The translations under genes were made by a program, and so were the position numbers. Positions 1 through 7,821 of a stretch of 64,000 nucleotides of DNA are shown here, in pieces. Position 1 is the stretch's first letter. Each line of letters starts with the position of its first letter. The notes under the pieces are model-generated. The model had not been told where the DNA came from and made no database searches. It saw nothing but the letters and a program-made list of their open reading frames with translations. Source of the stretch: Falsiroseomonas sp. (GTDB lineage Bacteria > Pseudomonadota > Alphaproteobacteria > Acetobacterales > Acetobacteraceae); NCBI RefSeq assembly GCF_030695085.1, contig NZ_JAUYTS010000116.1:1-64000 (forward strand). Direction: 5' to 3'.

Positions 1-417
1 TGCCGCAATGATCCCTGACGCGGTATAGATATCGGTTTGTAAAAAGGCAAATGTCACGCCGACCGCCATGGCATCGATACTGGTGCCGACCGCGATCGCC
101 ACCAGCATCCACACCGAATTGCGCCGCGGCGGCGCATCCGCCGTGCGGCGCAGCGCGGCGTAGAGGCAGTGCAGTCCGACCAGGCCGAGCAGGGTGAAGG
201 CCACCCAATGGTCGATCGCCGAGATATACCCCGCCGCCAGGATGCCGATGGACCAGCCCAGGAGCGGCGTTGCCGTCTCCACAACCCCGAACACCGCCCC
301 GGTCCGCAGCGCATCGCCCACGCGCACACGCTGCACGGTCGCACCCCGGCTGAGGGCGGCGGCGAAGGCATCCACGGACATGCCGAGGGCGAGGATGGTG
401 ATGGCGATGGGGGACAT
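1..417 (-). CDS. mntP: Manganese efflux pump MntP, partial (N-terminal 139 residues)
   Basis: Reading leftward from the ATG at 417 gives 139 codons with no stop before the window edge; the family is usually about 185-190 residues, so the C-terminal quarter is missing. The protein opens with a hydrophobic helix containing [11 protein letters not shown] second, related helix containing [10 protein letters not shown] lies about 110 residues later. These paired Asp-containing membrane segments are the hallmark of MntP (DUF204), an inner-membrane exporter that protects against manganese excess. It is divergent from the thiamine transporter operon. I looked for a yybP-ykoY manganese riboswitch in the leader and did not see one. 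The family call is firm; regulation is unknown. Confidence 0.88.
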   Translation of the reverse strand, partial: MSPIAITILALGMSVDAFAAALSRGATVQRVRVGDALRTGAVFGVVETATPLLGWSIGILAAGYISAIDHWVAFTLLGLVGLHCLYAALRRTADAPPRRNSVWMLVAIAVGTSIDAMAVGVTFAFLQTDIYTASGIIAA

Positions 418-495
418 GACAGGCGGTCCGAAAGCGTGGTGCGTGCCTACGACCATACCCGGCCATTCGTCAATTTCTTATTTAAAATCAGAGAC

Positions 496-514
496 TTGTA
501 GCAATCACCTACAA
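496..514. promoter_or_regulatory. Inverted repeat in the mntP/thiZ divergent region
   Basis: TTGTAG at 496-501 and CTACAA at 509-514 form perfect 6-bp arms around a 7-bp spacer, in the AT-rich part of the intergenic region. The 19-bp spacing fits a dimeric repressor operator, for instance one controlling mntP. No specific regulator can be named from sequence alone. Confidence 0.3.
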
Positions 515-611
515 ATGTTCCGCAAGCTACACAAGCGGGAGTGGGTGACGTTTCCGGGTCGCGGGTTGGGGGGTTGCCAGCCGCACGGCATCACCCCATA
601 CATCCCATCGT

Positions 612-702
612 CATCGGGGGGAGCCCATTGGGGGCTGAGAGGCGGGGCAGTCCCCGCGACCCCACGAACCTGATCCGGGTCATGCCGGCGAAGGGAACGG
701 TG
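612..702 (+). promoter_or_regulatory. TPP riboswitch (THI element)
   Basis: All conserved blocks of the thiamin pyrophosphate aptamer are present in order: GGGGGAGCCC near 617-625, GGGCTGAGA at 632-640, a variable P3 hairpin, GACCC, GAACCTGATCCGGGT at 666-680, ATGCCGGCG and AAGGGAA at 691-697. The closing P1 helix can form between CATCG at 612-616 and CGGTG at 698-702. The purine block AAGGGA at 691-696 is also the only Shine-Dalgarno candidate for the GTG start at 705. Ligand binding would therefore mask the ribosome site of thiZ directly. Confidence 0.93.
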
Positions 703-704
703 TC

Positions 705-1451
705 GTGCTCGCGCTGCCCATACCCGGATTCCGTATTGCCTTGCCGCGTGGCCTCTCGCTTGGGGGGCAGGCCGTGCTGGGCGCGCTCGACCTGCATGTG
801 CCGGGCGGGCGGACCACTGTGCTGCTTGGCCCCTCGGGGTCCGGCAAATCCACGCTGCTGCGCCTGGTCGCCGGATTGCTGCCGGTGCCGGAAGGCGGGT
901 CCGTGCAGGCCGAGGACCATGCCCCGCTTGCCGGGCGCGTCGCCTACATGGCGCAGCAGGATCTGCTGGCGCCGTGGCGCGACGTGCTGGGCAACATCAC
1001 CCTCGGCGCGCATCTGCGCGGCCAGGCGCCGGACCTGCCGCGGGCGCGTGCCATGCTGGCCGAGGTCGGGTTGGCGACCGGCGACCAGCAAAAACGCCCG
1101 GCGCAGCTTTCGGGTGGCATGCGCCAGCGCGTGGCCCTCGCCCGCACGCTGATGGAAGACCGCCCCCTGGTGCTGATGGATGAGCCCTTCAGCGCCGTGG
1201 ATGCGCCGACGCGCCACCGCATGCAGTCGCTCTCCGCCCGGTTGCTGGCTGGCCGCACCGTGCTTCTGGTGACGCATGACCCGCTGGAGGCGCTGCGCCT
1301 GGCGGACCAGATTTTCGTCCTGACCGGCGCGCCCGCCGTGCCGGTGGCAGTGCCCGTTCCTGCCGGGGTGCCGCCACGCCCGGCCGGAGACCCGGCCCTG
1401 CTGGCGGCCCAGGCCGCGCTGCTGGAACGGCTGGCGGAGGCGGTGGCATGA
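705..1451 (+). CDS. thiZ: Thiamine-precursor ABC transporter, ATP-binding subunit
   Basis: This 248-residue ABC ATPase energises uptake of a thiamin precursor, probably a hydroxymethylpyrimidine-type compound. It has Walker A GPSGSGKST near residue 45, a Q-loop (MAQQD), signature LSGGMRQR, Walker B VLMDEPFSAVD and the switch His in LLVTHD. The GTG start at 705 is chosen because it follows the TPP riboswitch at once and the aptamer's AAGGGA serves as its Shine-Dalgarno. The stop overlaps the permease start by four bases (ATGA). The substrate is inferred from the riboswitch and from the THI5-like binding protein two genes down; taurine/nitrate-type transporters have similar ATPases. Confidence 0.85.
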   Translation: MLALPIPGFRIALPRGLSLGGQAVLGALDLHVPGGRTTVLLGPSGSGKSTLLRLVAGLLPVPEGGSVQAEDHAPLAGRVAYMAQQDLLAPWRDVLGNITLGAHLRGQAPDLPRARAMLAEVGLATGDQQKRPAQLSGGMRQRVALARTLMEDRPLVLMDEPFSAVDAPTRHRMQSLSARLLAGRTVLLVTHDPLEALRLADQIFVLTGAPAVPVAVPVPAGVPPRPAGDPALLAAQAALLERLAEAVA

Positions 1452-2206
1452 TCCGCGGATTCATCGCCGCCTTCGGGCTGGTCCTGCTGTGGCAGGGCTT
1501 TGTCTGGCTCACTGATGTGCCGCCCTTCCTGCTGCCGGCACCCTCCCGCGTGGCGCTGGCGCTGGCGGATCGGTGGGACAGCATCCTCCATCACGCGCTG
1601 ATCACCGGCACCGAGATCCTGCTCGGCCTGGCGCTGGGCTCGCTGCTCGGCATCACCACCGCGCTGGTGCTGGTGGCGTGGCGGGAGGGGCGGCGCTGGC
1701 TGCTGCCGCTGCTGCTGATGAGCCAGGCGATTCCGGTCTTCGCCATCGCGCCGCTGCTGACGCTGTGGCTGGGCTTCGGCATCGCCAGCAAGGTGGCGAT
1801 GGCCACCATGATCATCTTCTTCCCCGTCGCCACCGCCTTCTATGACGGGCTGCGGCGGACGGAGCCGGGGATGCTCGACCTGGCCGCCACCATGGGCGCC
1901 GGGCGGCTCGCCACGTTGTGGCGGGTGCGGGTGCCGGCGGCGCTGCCGGCGCTGGCCTCCGGCCTGCGCGTTGCCGCCGCCGTCGCGCCGATCGGCGCGG
2001 TGGTCGGCGAATGGGTCGGGGCCTCGGCGGGCCTTGGCTACCTGATGCTGCACGCCAATGGCCGCAGCCAGACGGATGTGATGTTCGCCGCGCTGTTCGT
2101 GCTGATGCTGATGGCGCTCACCCTGTGGTTCGCCACCGACTGGCTGCTGCGCCGGGCGATCCCGTGGCAGCCCGATTCCCTTCTCACCGAAAAGGTCACG
2201 ACATGA
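1448..2206 (+). CDS. thiX: Thiamine-precursor ABC transporter, permease subunit
   Basis: This 252-residue integral membrane protein has about six hydrophobic segments. Its cytoplasmic EAA-type loop near residues 145-175 (TMGAGRLATLWRVRVPAALP) contacts the ATPase. It belongs to the BPD_transp_1 family that also serves taurine, nitrate and sulfonate importers. It overlaps thiZ by ATGA at its start and the binding-protein gene by ATGA at its end, so the three genes are translationally coupled under the TPP riboswitch. Confidence 0.85.
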   Translation: MIRGFIAAFGLVLLWQGFVWLTDVPPFLLPAPSRVALALADRWDSILHHALITGTEILLGLALGSLLGITTALVLVAWREGRRWLLPLLLMSQAIPVFAIAPLLTLWLGFGIASKVAMATMIIFFPVATAFYDGLRRTEPGMLDLAATMGAGRLATLWRVRVPAALPALASGLRVAAAVAPIGAVVGEWVGASAGLGYLMLHANGRSQTDVMFAALFVLMLMALTLWFATDWLLRRAIPWQPDSLLTEKVTT

Positions 2207-3165
2207 AGCGCCTTGTTTTCGCGCTGGCTCTGCTGCTGGCGCCACTTCCCGCACTCGCACAGCCGGCGCCGACGCCGCTGACGGTGCTGCTGGACTGGTT
2301 CATCAACCCGGACCATCTGCCCATCATCATCGCCCAGGAACGCGGCGATTTCGCCCGGGCGAACCTGGATGTGCGGATCATCGCGCCGGCCGATCCGAAC
2401 GACCCGCCGCGGCTGGTCGGTGCACGCCGCGCCGATATCGGCGTGTACTACCAGAAGAACCTGCACCTCGCGATCGACCAGGGCCTGCCGCTGATGCGCG
2501 TCGGCACGCTGGTGGCGACGCCGCTGTCGACCCTGACCGTGCTGCGGGATGGCCCGGTGCGCAGCCTGGCGGACCTCCGCGGCAAGCGCGTCGGCTATTC
2601 CGTCGCGGGGTTCGAGGAAGTGACGATGGGCGCGATGCTGGAGACGGTGGGCCTGACGCTGTCCGACATCCGGCTGGTCAACGTGAATTTCGGCCTGTCC
2701 TCGGCGCTGATGTCGGGCCAGGTGGATGCCATTCTCGGCGGCTTCCGCAATTTCGAGCTGCACCAGCTCGACATCGAGAACCGCCCCGGCCGCGCCTTCT
2801 TCCCCGAGCAATACGGCACGCCGGCCTATGACGAGCTGATCTACATCGCCCATCGGGACCGCGTGCAGGACCCGGCGCTGCGCCGCTTCATCGATGCGAC
2901 GGAGGCCGCGACCCACTTCCTGCTGAACAACCCGGAGGAATCCTGGCGCATGTTCATCGCCGGCCCGCGGCGCGAGCTGGACAACGAGCTGAACCGCCGC
3001 GCCTTCGCCAGCACGGCGAACCGCTTCTCCCCCAGCCCCGGCGCACTGGACCGCAACCGCTATGAACGCTTCGCCCGCTTCCTGGCCGATCGCCGCATGA
3101 TCCGCAGCATACCGGCGCTTGAGACCTATGCGGTGGAGCTGCCGCCCGCTACGCAAGGGCGGTGA
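2203..3165 (+). CDS. thiY: Thiamine-precursor ABC transporter, periplasmic binding protein
   Basis: This 320-residue protein starts with a clear signal peptide (MKRLVFALALLLAPLPALA). The mature part is an NMT1/THI5-like periplasmic binding fold, with LDWFINPDHLPIIIAQERGD close to the mature N-terminus. Such proteins bind pyrimidine precursors of thiamin. The ATG at 2203 overlaps the permease stop and gives a proper signal peptide; the frame is open further upstream but would absorb permease sequence. No thiamin salvage enzyme follows, so the exact ligand (HMP, formylaminopyrimidine or another) cannot be decided here. Confidence 0.85.
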   Translation: MKRLVFALALLLAPLPALAQPAPTPLTVLLDWFINPDHLPIIIAQERGDFARANLDVRIIAPADPNDPPRLVGARRADIGVYYQKNLHLAIDQGLPLMRVGTLVATPLSTLTVLRDGPVRSLADLRGKRVGYSVAGFEEVTMGAMLETVGLTLSDIRLVNVNFGLSSALMSGQVDAILGGFRNFELHQLDIENRPGRAFFPEQYGTPAYDELIYIAHRDRVQDPALRRFIDATEAATHFLLNNPEESWRMFIAGPRRELDNELNRRAFASTANRFSPSPGALDRNRYERFARFLADRRMIRSIPALETYAVELPPATQGR

Positions 3166-3166
3166 G

Positions 3167-3224
3167 CCCATCGATGACCGGAGGGCGCAGGCGTAGCCGA
3201 GCACCGGAGGTCTAAATCGATGGG
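3167..3224 (+). promoter_or_regulatory. Inverted repeat enclosing the RBS and start codon of the UPF0178 gene
   Basis: CCCATCGAT at 3167-3175 and ATCGATGGG at 3216-3224 are perfect 9-bp arms. Between them the block ACCGGAGG occurs twice (3177-3184 and 3203-3210). The second copy is the Shine-Dalgarno for the ATG at 3220, which lies inside the right arm. The pairing could hide the start codon in mRNA, or the element could be a dispersed intergenic repeat. Confidence 0.45.
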
Positions 3225-3690
3225 ACAAGGCGAACCGCGGTTTCTGGTCGATGCCGATGCCTGCCCCGTGCGGGACGAAATCCTGCGCGTGGCGGGCCGC
3301 TTGGGCTTCGAGACCATCTTCATTTCCAACGGCTCCCGCCCCATCCGGCCACCGGGCGGGCGCACGCGGATCGTCATCGTCACCGATGGCGCGGACAAGG
3401 CGGATGACTGGATCGCCGATGAGGCGACGCCCACGGATATCTGCCTGACCGCCGATATCCCCCTCGCCGCCCGCTGCCTGGCCAAGGGCGCCTTCGCACT
3501 GAACTTCAAGGGCCATCCCTGGACCGAGAACAACATCGGCAGCGCCCTGGCGGGCCGTGCCATGTCGCAGCATCTGCGGGAGATGGGCATGGGCGGCGGC
3601 CCGCCACCGATGGCGGGGGCGGACAAATCGCGCTTTCTCAACGCGCTGGATGCGATGGCGCAGGCGGCGATCCGGCGGGCGAAAGGCTGA
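3220..3690 (+). CDS. yaiI: UPF0178 / YaiI-YqxD family protein
   Basis: This 156-residue protein carries the DUF188 signature. It has VDADACPVRDEI near residue 11, a central IVIVTDGADKADDWI, and TADIPLAARCLAKGA followed by NFKGHPWTENNIG. The family has a PIN-like fold with conserved acidic residues, but no established physiological role. Its length is normal. It stands alone between the thi operon and a convergent OmpA-like gene. The ATG at 3220 is preceded by GGAGG at a 9-base spacing. Confidence 0.85.
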   Translation: MGQGEPRFLVDADACPVRDEILRVAGRLGFETIFISNGSRPIRPPGGRTRIVIVTDGADKADDWIADEATPTDICLTADIPLAARCLAKGAFALNFKGHPWTENNIGSALAGRAMSQHLREMGMGGGPPPMAGADKSRFLNALDAMAQAAIRRAKG

Positions 3691-3700
3691 AGCCGGGGCC

Positions 3701-4618
3701 TCAGGGGCGCACCAGCTCCACCCGCCGGTTGCGGGCGCGGCCTTCCGGGGTGGCGTTGTCCGCCACCGGCTGCGCCTGGCCAAACCCTTCCGCGGTCAGC
3801 CGCGCCGGGTCGATGCCGTGGCGCTCGACCAGGGCTTCCCGCACCCGTGCGGCCCTGCGCCGCGACAGCGCCAGGTTGAAGGCGGCCGCGCCCTCGGCAT
3901 CCGTGTGACCCTCCACCCGCAACCGCAGCCCGGGCTGGCTTTGCAGCAGGGCGGCGGCCTGCGCCAGCGCGGCATCGGATTCCGGGCGCAGCGTGTCCTC
4001 GCCTGTGTCGAAGAAGACGCCGGGCAGCGTGGCGCGGCCGCTGCGGTCCAGCTCCGCCGCCAGCGTCGCGGCATCGGGCGCGACCATCTGCGTCTGCATC
4101 GGCGCCACTTCCAGCACATGCACCAGGGTGCGCTGCGGGGTGACACCGATGGCGATGAAGGCCTCCGTCGCCACGGTGGCGATTTGGCCCGTGGCGTAGC
4201 GGACATCGCCGCCGGCGCCGACATTCATGCGGTTCACCCCGTCCCAGCCCCGCCCCTGCGGCGTGCGTGCGGTGCTGCCGCAGGCGGCGCGGCCGGCGCA
4301 TTCCCAATCGAGCCGGAAGCCGGGCTGTGCCTGCAGCGCGGCCAGGTAGTTGCGCAGAACCTCCAATGTCGAGCGGCCGGGCGGATTGTTGTAGGCCAGC
4401 CGGGTCAGCTTGCCCTCCCGCAACTCGATCAGCGGCGTGCCGTCCTCAAAGCCGATGATCCGCGGATATATGGTGAAGGCCTCCTCCACCCGGTCGCGCA
4501 GGGTGGCCCCTTCGTAGCGGCCGACCAGCGGATGGTCGGCCTGGGCGCGGGCCTCGACCCAGGGCAGCAGCACGGGCAGCAGCACGCCCATCAGCATGGC
4601 GAGGGCACGTCGCGTCAT
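3701..4618 (-). CDS. OmpA-family peptidoglycan-associated protein
   Basis: This 305-residue exported protein has a hydrophobic N-terminal signal (ALAMLMGVLLPVLLPWVEARA). A middle region of about 170 residues could not be assigned. The C-terminal OmpA domain contains VFFDTGEDTLRPESDAAL, VEGHTDAEG and ALSRRRAARVREAL and ends with GRARNRRVEL; the Asp and Arg of this fold bind diaminopimelate in peptidoglycan. The ATG at 4618 (MTRRA) puts the signal at the N-terminus; an in-frame ATG lies nine codons upstream. It faces the UPF0178 gene with a 10-base gap. The middle region has one Cys pair, which may form a periplasmic disulfide. Confidence 0.8.
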   Translation of the reverse strand: MTRRALAMLMGVLLPVLLPWVEARAQADHPLVGRYEGATLRDRVEEAFTIYPRIIGFEDGTPLIELREGKLTRLAYNNPPGRSTLEVLRNYLAALQAQPGFRLDWECAGRAACGSTARTPQGRGWDGVNRMNVGAGGDVRYATGQIATVATEAFIAIGVTPQRTLVHVLEVAPMQTQMVAPDAATLAAELDRSGRATLPGVFFDTGEDTLRPESDAALAQAAALLQSQPGLRLRVEGHTDAEGAAAFNLALSRRRAARVREALVERHGIDPARLTAEGFGQAQPVADNATPEGRARNRRVELVRP

Positions 4619-4695
4619 GGCCCATCTCCTTCCATGCCAGGCCATAGCCGATCCTGGTGCAGCCCCTCCATTGGCAAGCGCGTGAGGGGGATGGC

Positions 4696-5847
4696 TCAGC
4701 CAACCCGTCCCGCCGCCTCCGCCGCCAGCCAGGCCAACGCGCCGGCGCAGAAGGTGGCAACCGGCGCGCGCCGCACCGGGTCCACCACCACCACGTCGCC
4801 CCGCAGCCCCGGCGCGATGCGCCCACGGTCGGCGAGGCCCGCCGCCGCCGCCGGGTTGGCGGAGACCAGCGCCCAGGCGGCGGGCAAATCCAGCACGCCG
4901 CGCCCGGCCAGGACAAAGGCGGCTTCCAGCATCGCCGGCCAGTAGTAGTCCGAGGCCAGGATGGTCACGAGGCCCTGTTCCGCCATCGGCGCGGCGGAGC
5001 CCCAGCCGAGATGGCTGCCGCCGCGCACCACATTCGGCGCCCCCATCACCACCGGCTCCCCGGCTTCCCGCGCCGCATGGGCCACCGGCTCCGCCACCGG
5101 AAACTCGCAGATCCGCGCGCCCAGCGCCCGGAAGCCGGCGCGGGCCTCGGGGGTGGCGTCGTCATGGCTCAGCATGGGGATGCCGGCGGCGCGGGCGGCC
5201 GCCGCCAGCCGGGCCTGGGCGGCCGGAACCTCCGCCCGCCGCGCCATGGCGGCTTCGGCCATCCGGGCGAACGCGGCCACCGCGACGCCGCCGCGCTGGG
5301 CATAGGCCGCCGCCTTGGCCGGGTCGGACAGGCGCTTCAGGATGCTCGGCGTGTGGTCGTTGAAGGCGAGCAGCGCGACGCGGCCGGCCGCCATGTCGCC
5401 CAGCAACTCCTCCACCACGTCGAGATTATCGGCCTCGTGCCGGCAATGGATGCGGAGGTCGCAGCCGCATCCATTACCGCCCTGGCCGCGCAGCGCCTCC
5501 ACCGCCGCCAGCGTGGCGCGCCAGGCGACGATGCCGCGCAGGCCAGGCTCCCAGGACAGGGTCACGCCGAGGCAGGCAGTGGTGATTCCGGCGGCCAGAA
5601 GCTGCGCCGCCGAATCGCGCATCGCCAGCGCGGGCGGGAAGCCGATGCCGGGGCGCGGCTGCATCTGCCGCTCATGCGCGTCGCCATGGATATCGACCAG
5701 GCCGGGCAGTACGTATAATCCGCTGGCATCAAAGCGACGCGCGCCTGATGCGGAGGTGGCGGCCACCTTCCCTTCAGCCAGCGCCACAGCTTCCGGCCGC
5801 AGCGCGCCATCGAGCAGCGCGTCGCCGCCCGCGATCAACCAGCTCAT
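4696..5847 (-). CDS. Second PhnM-like amidohydrolase
   Basis: This 383-residue metal-dependent hydrolase resembles PhnM, which removes diphosphate from ribose 1-methylphosphonate 5-triphosphate. Metal-site motifs are VDIHGDAHER near residue 51, MLSHDDATPEARAG, MGAPNVVRGGSH and LASDYYWPAMLEAAF. It differs from the phnM at 11178 in the first motif (HGDAHE against HTDNLE) and has CRHEADN where that gene has CEIPAADM. Its ATG abuts the phnF stop codon, so the two form one leftward transcript. It may act on a variant substrate or share the canonical step; that role is inferred from homology and position. Confidence 0.78.
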   Translation of the reverse strand: MSWLIAGGDALLDGALRPEAVALAEGKVAATSASGARRFDASGLYVLPGLVDIHGDAHERQMQPRPGIGFPPALAMRDSAAQLLAAGITTACLGVTLSWEPGLRGIVAWRATLAAVEALRGQGGNGCGCDLRIHCRHEADNLDVVEELLGDMAAGRVALLAFNDHTPSILKRLSDPAKAAAYAQRGGVAVAAFARMAEAAMARRAEVPAAQARLAAAARAAGIPMLSHDDATPEARAGFRALGARICEFPVAEPVAHAAREAGEPVVMGAPNVVRGGSHLGWGSAAPMAEQGLVTILASDYYWPAMLEAAFVLAGRGVLDLPAAWALVSANPAAAAGLADRGRIAPGLRGDVVVVDPVRRAPVATFCAGALAWLAAEAAGRVG

Positions 5848-6612
5848 TCAGGACTCCACGACAAGCTGCGCCCGGCCCGCGGCGTAGCGGCCGATGGTGA
5901 GGTCCACCACCTCCCCGGCCGGATCGGTATTGATGCCCTCCGTCACCAGCACCGGGCGGTTGCGGGATTGCTGCAGAAGCTCCGCCTCCTCCGGCGTTGG
6001 CAGGCGGGCGGTGATGCGGGTGATGCGGCGGCGGTAATCCGGCACGCCGCAGGCGGTCAGCGCCGTGGTGATGGAGGGGTCCTGGCGCAGCAGTTCCGGC
6101 AGCCTGCCAAAGCGCGTCGCCGGGAAATGGTGGGTGCCGAGCACCAGCGGCCGGCCATCGGAGAGCGACAGGCGCTCCACCACGATCACCGGCCGGCCGC
6201 GGCGGATGCCGAGCTGTTCGGCCAGCCCCGTCTCGGCCGCCATTTCGGACACGCGCAGGATGCGCCCGCCAGGCTCGCGGTTCTGCCGGCGGATGATCTC
6301 GGAGAAGCGGGTGCGCGGGCCGAGGCTGTAATCCACCACATCCTCGGCCACGAAGCTGCCGCGGCCCTGTTCGATGCGGACCAGGCCGCGGCCTTCCAAC
6401 TCCTCCATCGCGCGGCGCACGGTGTGGCGGTTGACGTTGTACAGCCCGGCGAGGTCGGCCTCCGTCGGCAGGCGGCCACCGGGGGCGTGGGTGCCGCTGG
6501 CGATGTCCCGCTCCAGCCGCTGGGCGATCTGCCGCCACAGCGCGACACCCTGGCCACGCGCGAGCAGACCGCCGGCGGGCAGGGTTTCGCGCCCGTTCGG
6601 GTCGTCCGTCAT
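5848..6612 (-). CDS. phnF: Phosphonate regulator PhnF, GntR/HutC family
   Basis: This 254-residue transcription factor has an N-terminal winged helix near residues 25-90 (LPTEADLAGLYNVNRHTVRRA). A UTRA ligand-binding domain follows, with SEIIRRQNREPGGRILR, IVVERLSLSDGRPLVLGTHHFP and a C-terminal TEGINTDPAGEVVDLTIGRY. It is divergent from phnG across a 127-bp region that contains the palindrome TTGTCTAGACAA, the likely operator for both transcripts. It is followed without a gap by the second phnM-like gene. Repression relieved by a phosphate or phosphonate metabolite is known for relatives and inferred here. Confidence 0.88.
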   Translation of the reverse strand: MTDDPNGRETLPAGGLLARGQGVALWRQIAQRLERDIASGTHAPGGRLPTEADLAGLYNVNRHTVRRAMEELEGRGLVRIEQGRGSFVAEDVVDYSLGPRTRFSEIIRRQNREPGGRILRVSEMAAETGLAEQLGIRRGRPVIVVERLSLSDGRPLVLGTHHFPATRFGRLPELLRQDPSITTALTACGVPDYRRRITRITARLPTPEEAELLQQSRNRPVLVTEGINTDPAGEVVDLTIGRYAAGRAQLVVES

Positions 6613-6715
6613 GGCGTGGGATGACCCCTTGCTGCCTGGTTCGTCATGGAAAGTTCAAACCCCTCCCGGCCGGCTTGTGCGAGTTTTGCTTGACCTTATC
6701 GGGGCGGATGACTAG

Positions 6716-6727
6716 TTGTCTAGACAA
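6716..6727. promoter_or_regulatory. Probable PhnF operator in the phnF/phnG promoter region
   Basis: TTGTCTAGACAA is a perfect 12-bp palindrome. It extends to an imperfect 20-bp dyad at 6712-6731 with one mismatched pair. It lies 12 bp before the phnG ATG, in the only long gap of the cluster. The TCTAGA core resembles the TATAGA core of described PhnF operators. A weak -35-like TTGACC at 6690-6695 lies 20 bp upstream, so a bound repressor would cover the -10 region. Confidence 0.7.
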
Positions 6728-6739
6728 ATAGAGCGCCCC

Positions 6740-7207
6740 ATGACCGAGACCCTGGCACCCCCCCTTCCCGATCCTCCCGCACGTCGCCGCTGGATGTCCA
6801 TCCTGGCCCGCGCCGGCGCGGACGAGATCGCCGCGCGGCTGGACCACCTGCCCGCCCTGCCCGGCCACAAGCGCCTGCGCGGGCCGGAGACCGGGCTGGT
6901 GATGGTGCGCGGCCGCACCGGCGGCGATGGCGCGCCCTTCAACCTGGGTGAGATGACCGTGACGCGCTGCGCCGTGCGGCTGGCGGATGGCACGGTGGGG
7001 CATGGCTATGTCGCCGGCCGCGATGCGCGCCAGGCGGAGCTGGCCGCGCTGCTGGATGCGCTGATGCAGGACCCGGCACGGGCGCCGGCGCTGGAGGCGG
7101 CGGTGATCGGCCCGCTGGAACAGGCCCAGTCCGAGCGCCGCGCGGCCCAGGCCCGCAAGGCAGCCGCAACGCGCGTGGAGTTCTTCACCATGACCCAGAT
7201 GCGATGA
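6740..7207 (+). CDS. phnG: C-P lyase subunit PhnG
   Basis: This 155-residue first gene of the carbon-phosphorus lyase operon encodes a core subunit of the PhnGHIJ complex, which attaches methylphosphonate to ATP and cleaves the C-P bond. The conserved block RGPETGLVMVRGRTGG, then PFNLGEMTVTRCAVRL and GHGYVAGRD, identifies it. The ATG at 6740 is preferred over a TTG at 6716, which falls inside the palindromic operator. The phnH start overlaps its stop by four bases. Confidence 0.92.
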   Translation: MTETLAPPLPDPPARRRWMSILARAGADEIAARLDHLPALPGHKRLRGPETGLVMVRGRTGGDGAPFNLGEMTVTRCAVRLADGTVGHGYVAGRDARQAELAALLDALMQDPARAPALEAAVIGPLEQAQSERRAAQARKAAATRVEFFTMTQMR

Positions 7208-7818
7208 GCACGAACGCCCCGGGCGCCACCGGCACCAAATCTCCGGGCGCCACCAGCACCACCTTCCCCGGCTTCGCCGACCCGGTGTTGGACGCGCAGG
7301 CCAGCTTCCGCGCTGTACTCCAGGCGATGAGCCGCCCCGGCCAGGTGCAGCGCGTGCCGCATCCGCCGGAGCTGCCGCCGGGCCTTTCGCCGGCCGCCGC
7401 TGCCGTGCTGCTGACCCTGGTGGATGCCGAGACGCGGCTATGCCTCAATGCCGGCCCCGTCGCCGCGGCCTGGGTGCGCTTCCATTGCGGCGCGCCACTG
7501 GTGGCCGCCGGGGCCGCGCAATTCGTGCTGGATTCAGAAGCCGGCCTGCTGGCGCTCGACCCGGGGAATGAGGAGGAGCCGGAGCGTGGCGCCACCCTGA
7601 TCCTGGAGGTGGCGGCGCTGGCCGAAGGCAGCGGCTGGAAGCTGACCGGGCCGGGCATCCGGGACGAACATCGGCTGCAGGTGCGCGGCGCCCCTGCGAA
7701 CTTCCTGGCCGACTGGGTCACGAACCGCGCGCGCACGCCTTGCGGGGTGGATGTGATTCTCTGCGCGGGCGACGCCATCGCCGCCCTGCCGCGCAGCGTC
7801 GCGATCGAGGAAGGCTGA
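7204..7818 (+). CDS. phnH: C-P lyase subunit PhnH
   Basis: This 204-residue core subunit of the C-P lyase complex has the family pattern GFADPVLDAQASFRAVLQAMSRPG near residue 23, then AAAVLLTLVDAETRL and GAPANFLADWVTNRARTPCGVDVILC. An alanine/threonine/proline-rich extension of about 20 residues precedes the domain and includes the near-repeat PGATGTK/PGATSTT. The start overlaps phnG (ATGA), and phnI begins four bases after its stop. PhnH is structural and has no known independent catalysis. Confidence 0.92.
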   Translation: MSTNAPGATGTKSPGATSTTFPGFADPVLDAQASFRAVLQAMSRPGQVQRVPHPPELPPGLSPAAAAVLLTLVDAETRLCLNAGPVAAAWVRFHCGAPLVAAGAAQFVLDSEAGLLALDPGNEEEPERGATLILEVAALAEGSGWKLTGPGIRDEHRLQVRGAPANFLADWVTNRARTPCGVDVILCAGDAIAALPRSVAIEEG

Positions 7819-7821
7819 GCC

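Noticed and set aside
418-611. Manganese (yybP-ykoY) riboswitch in front of mntP
   Set aside because: I could not find the paired conserved loops of that aptamer on the minus strand; only a short inverted repeat is present.
705-3165. Taurine or nitrate transporter instead of thiamine-precursor transporter
   Set aside because: The protein families overlap, but a complete TPP riboswitch directly controls the operon and the binding protein is of the THI5-like type.
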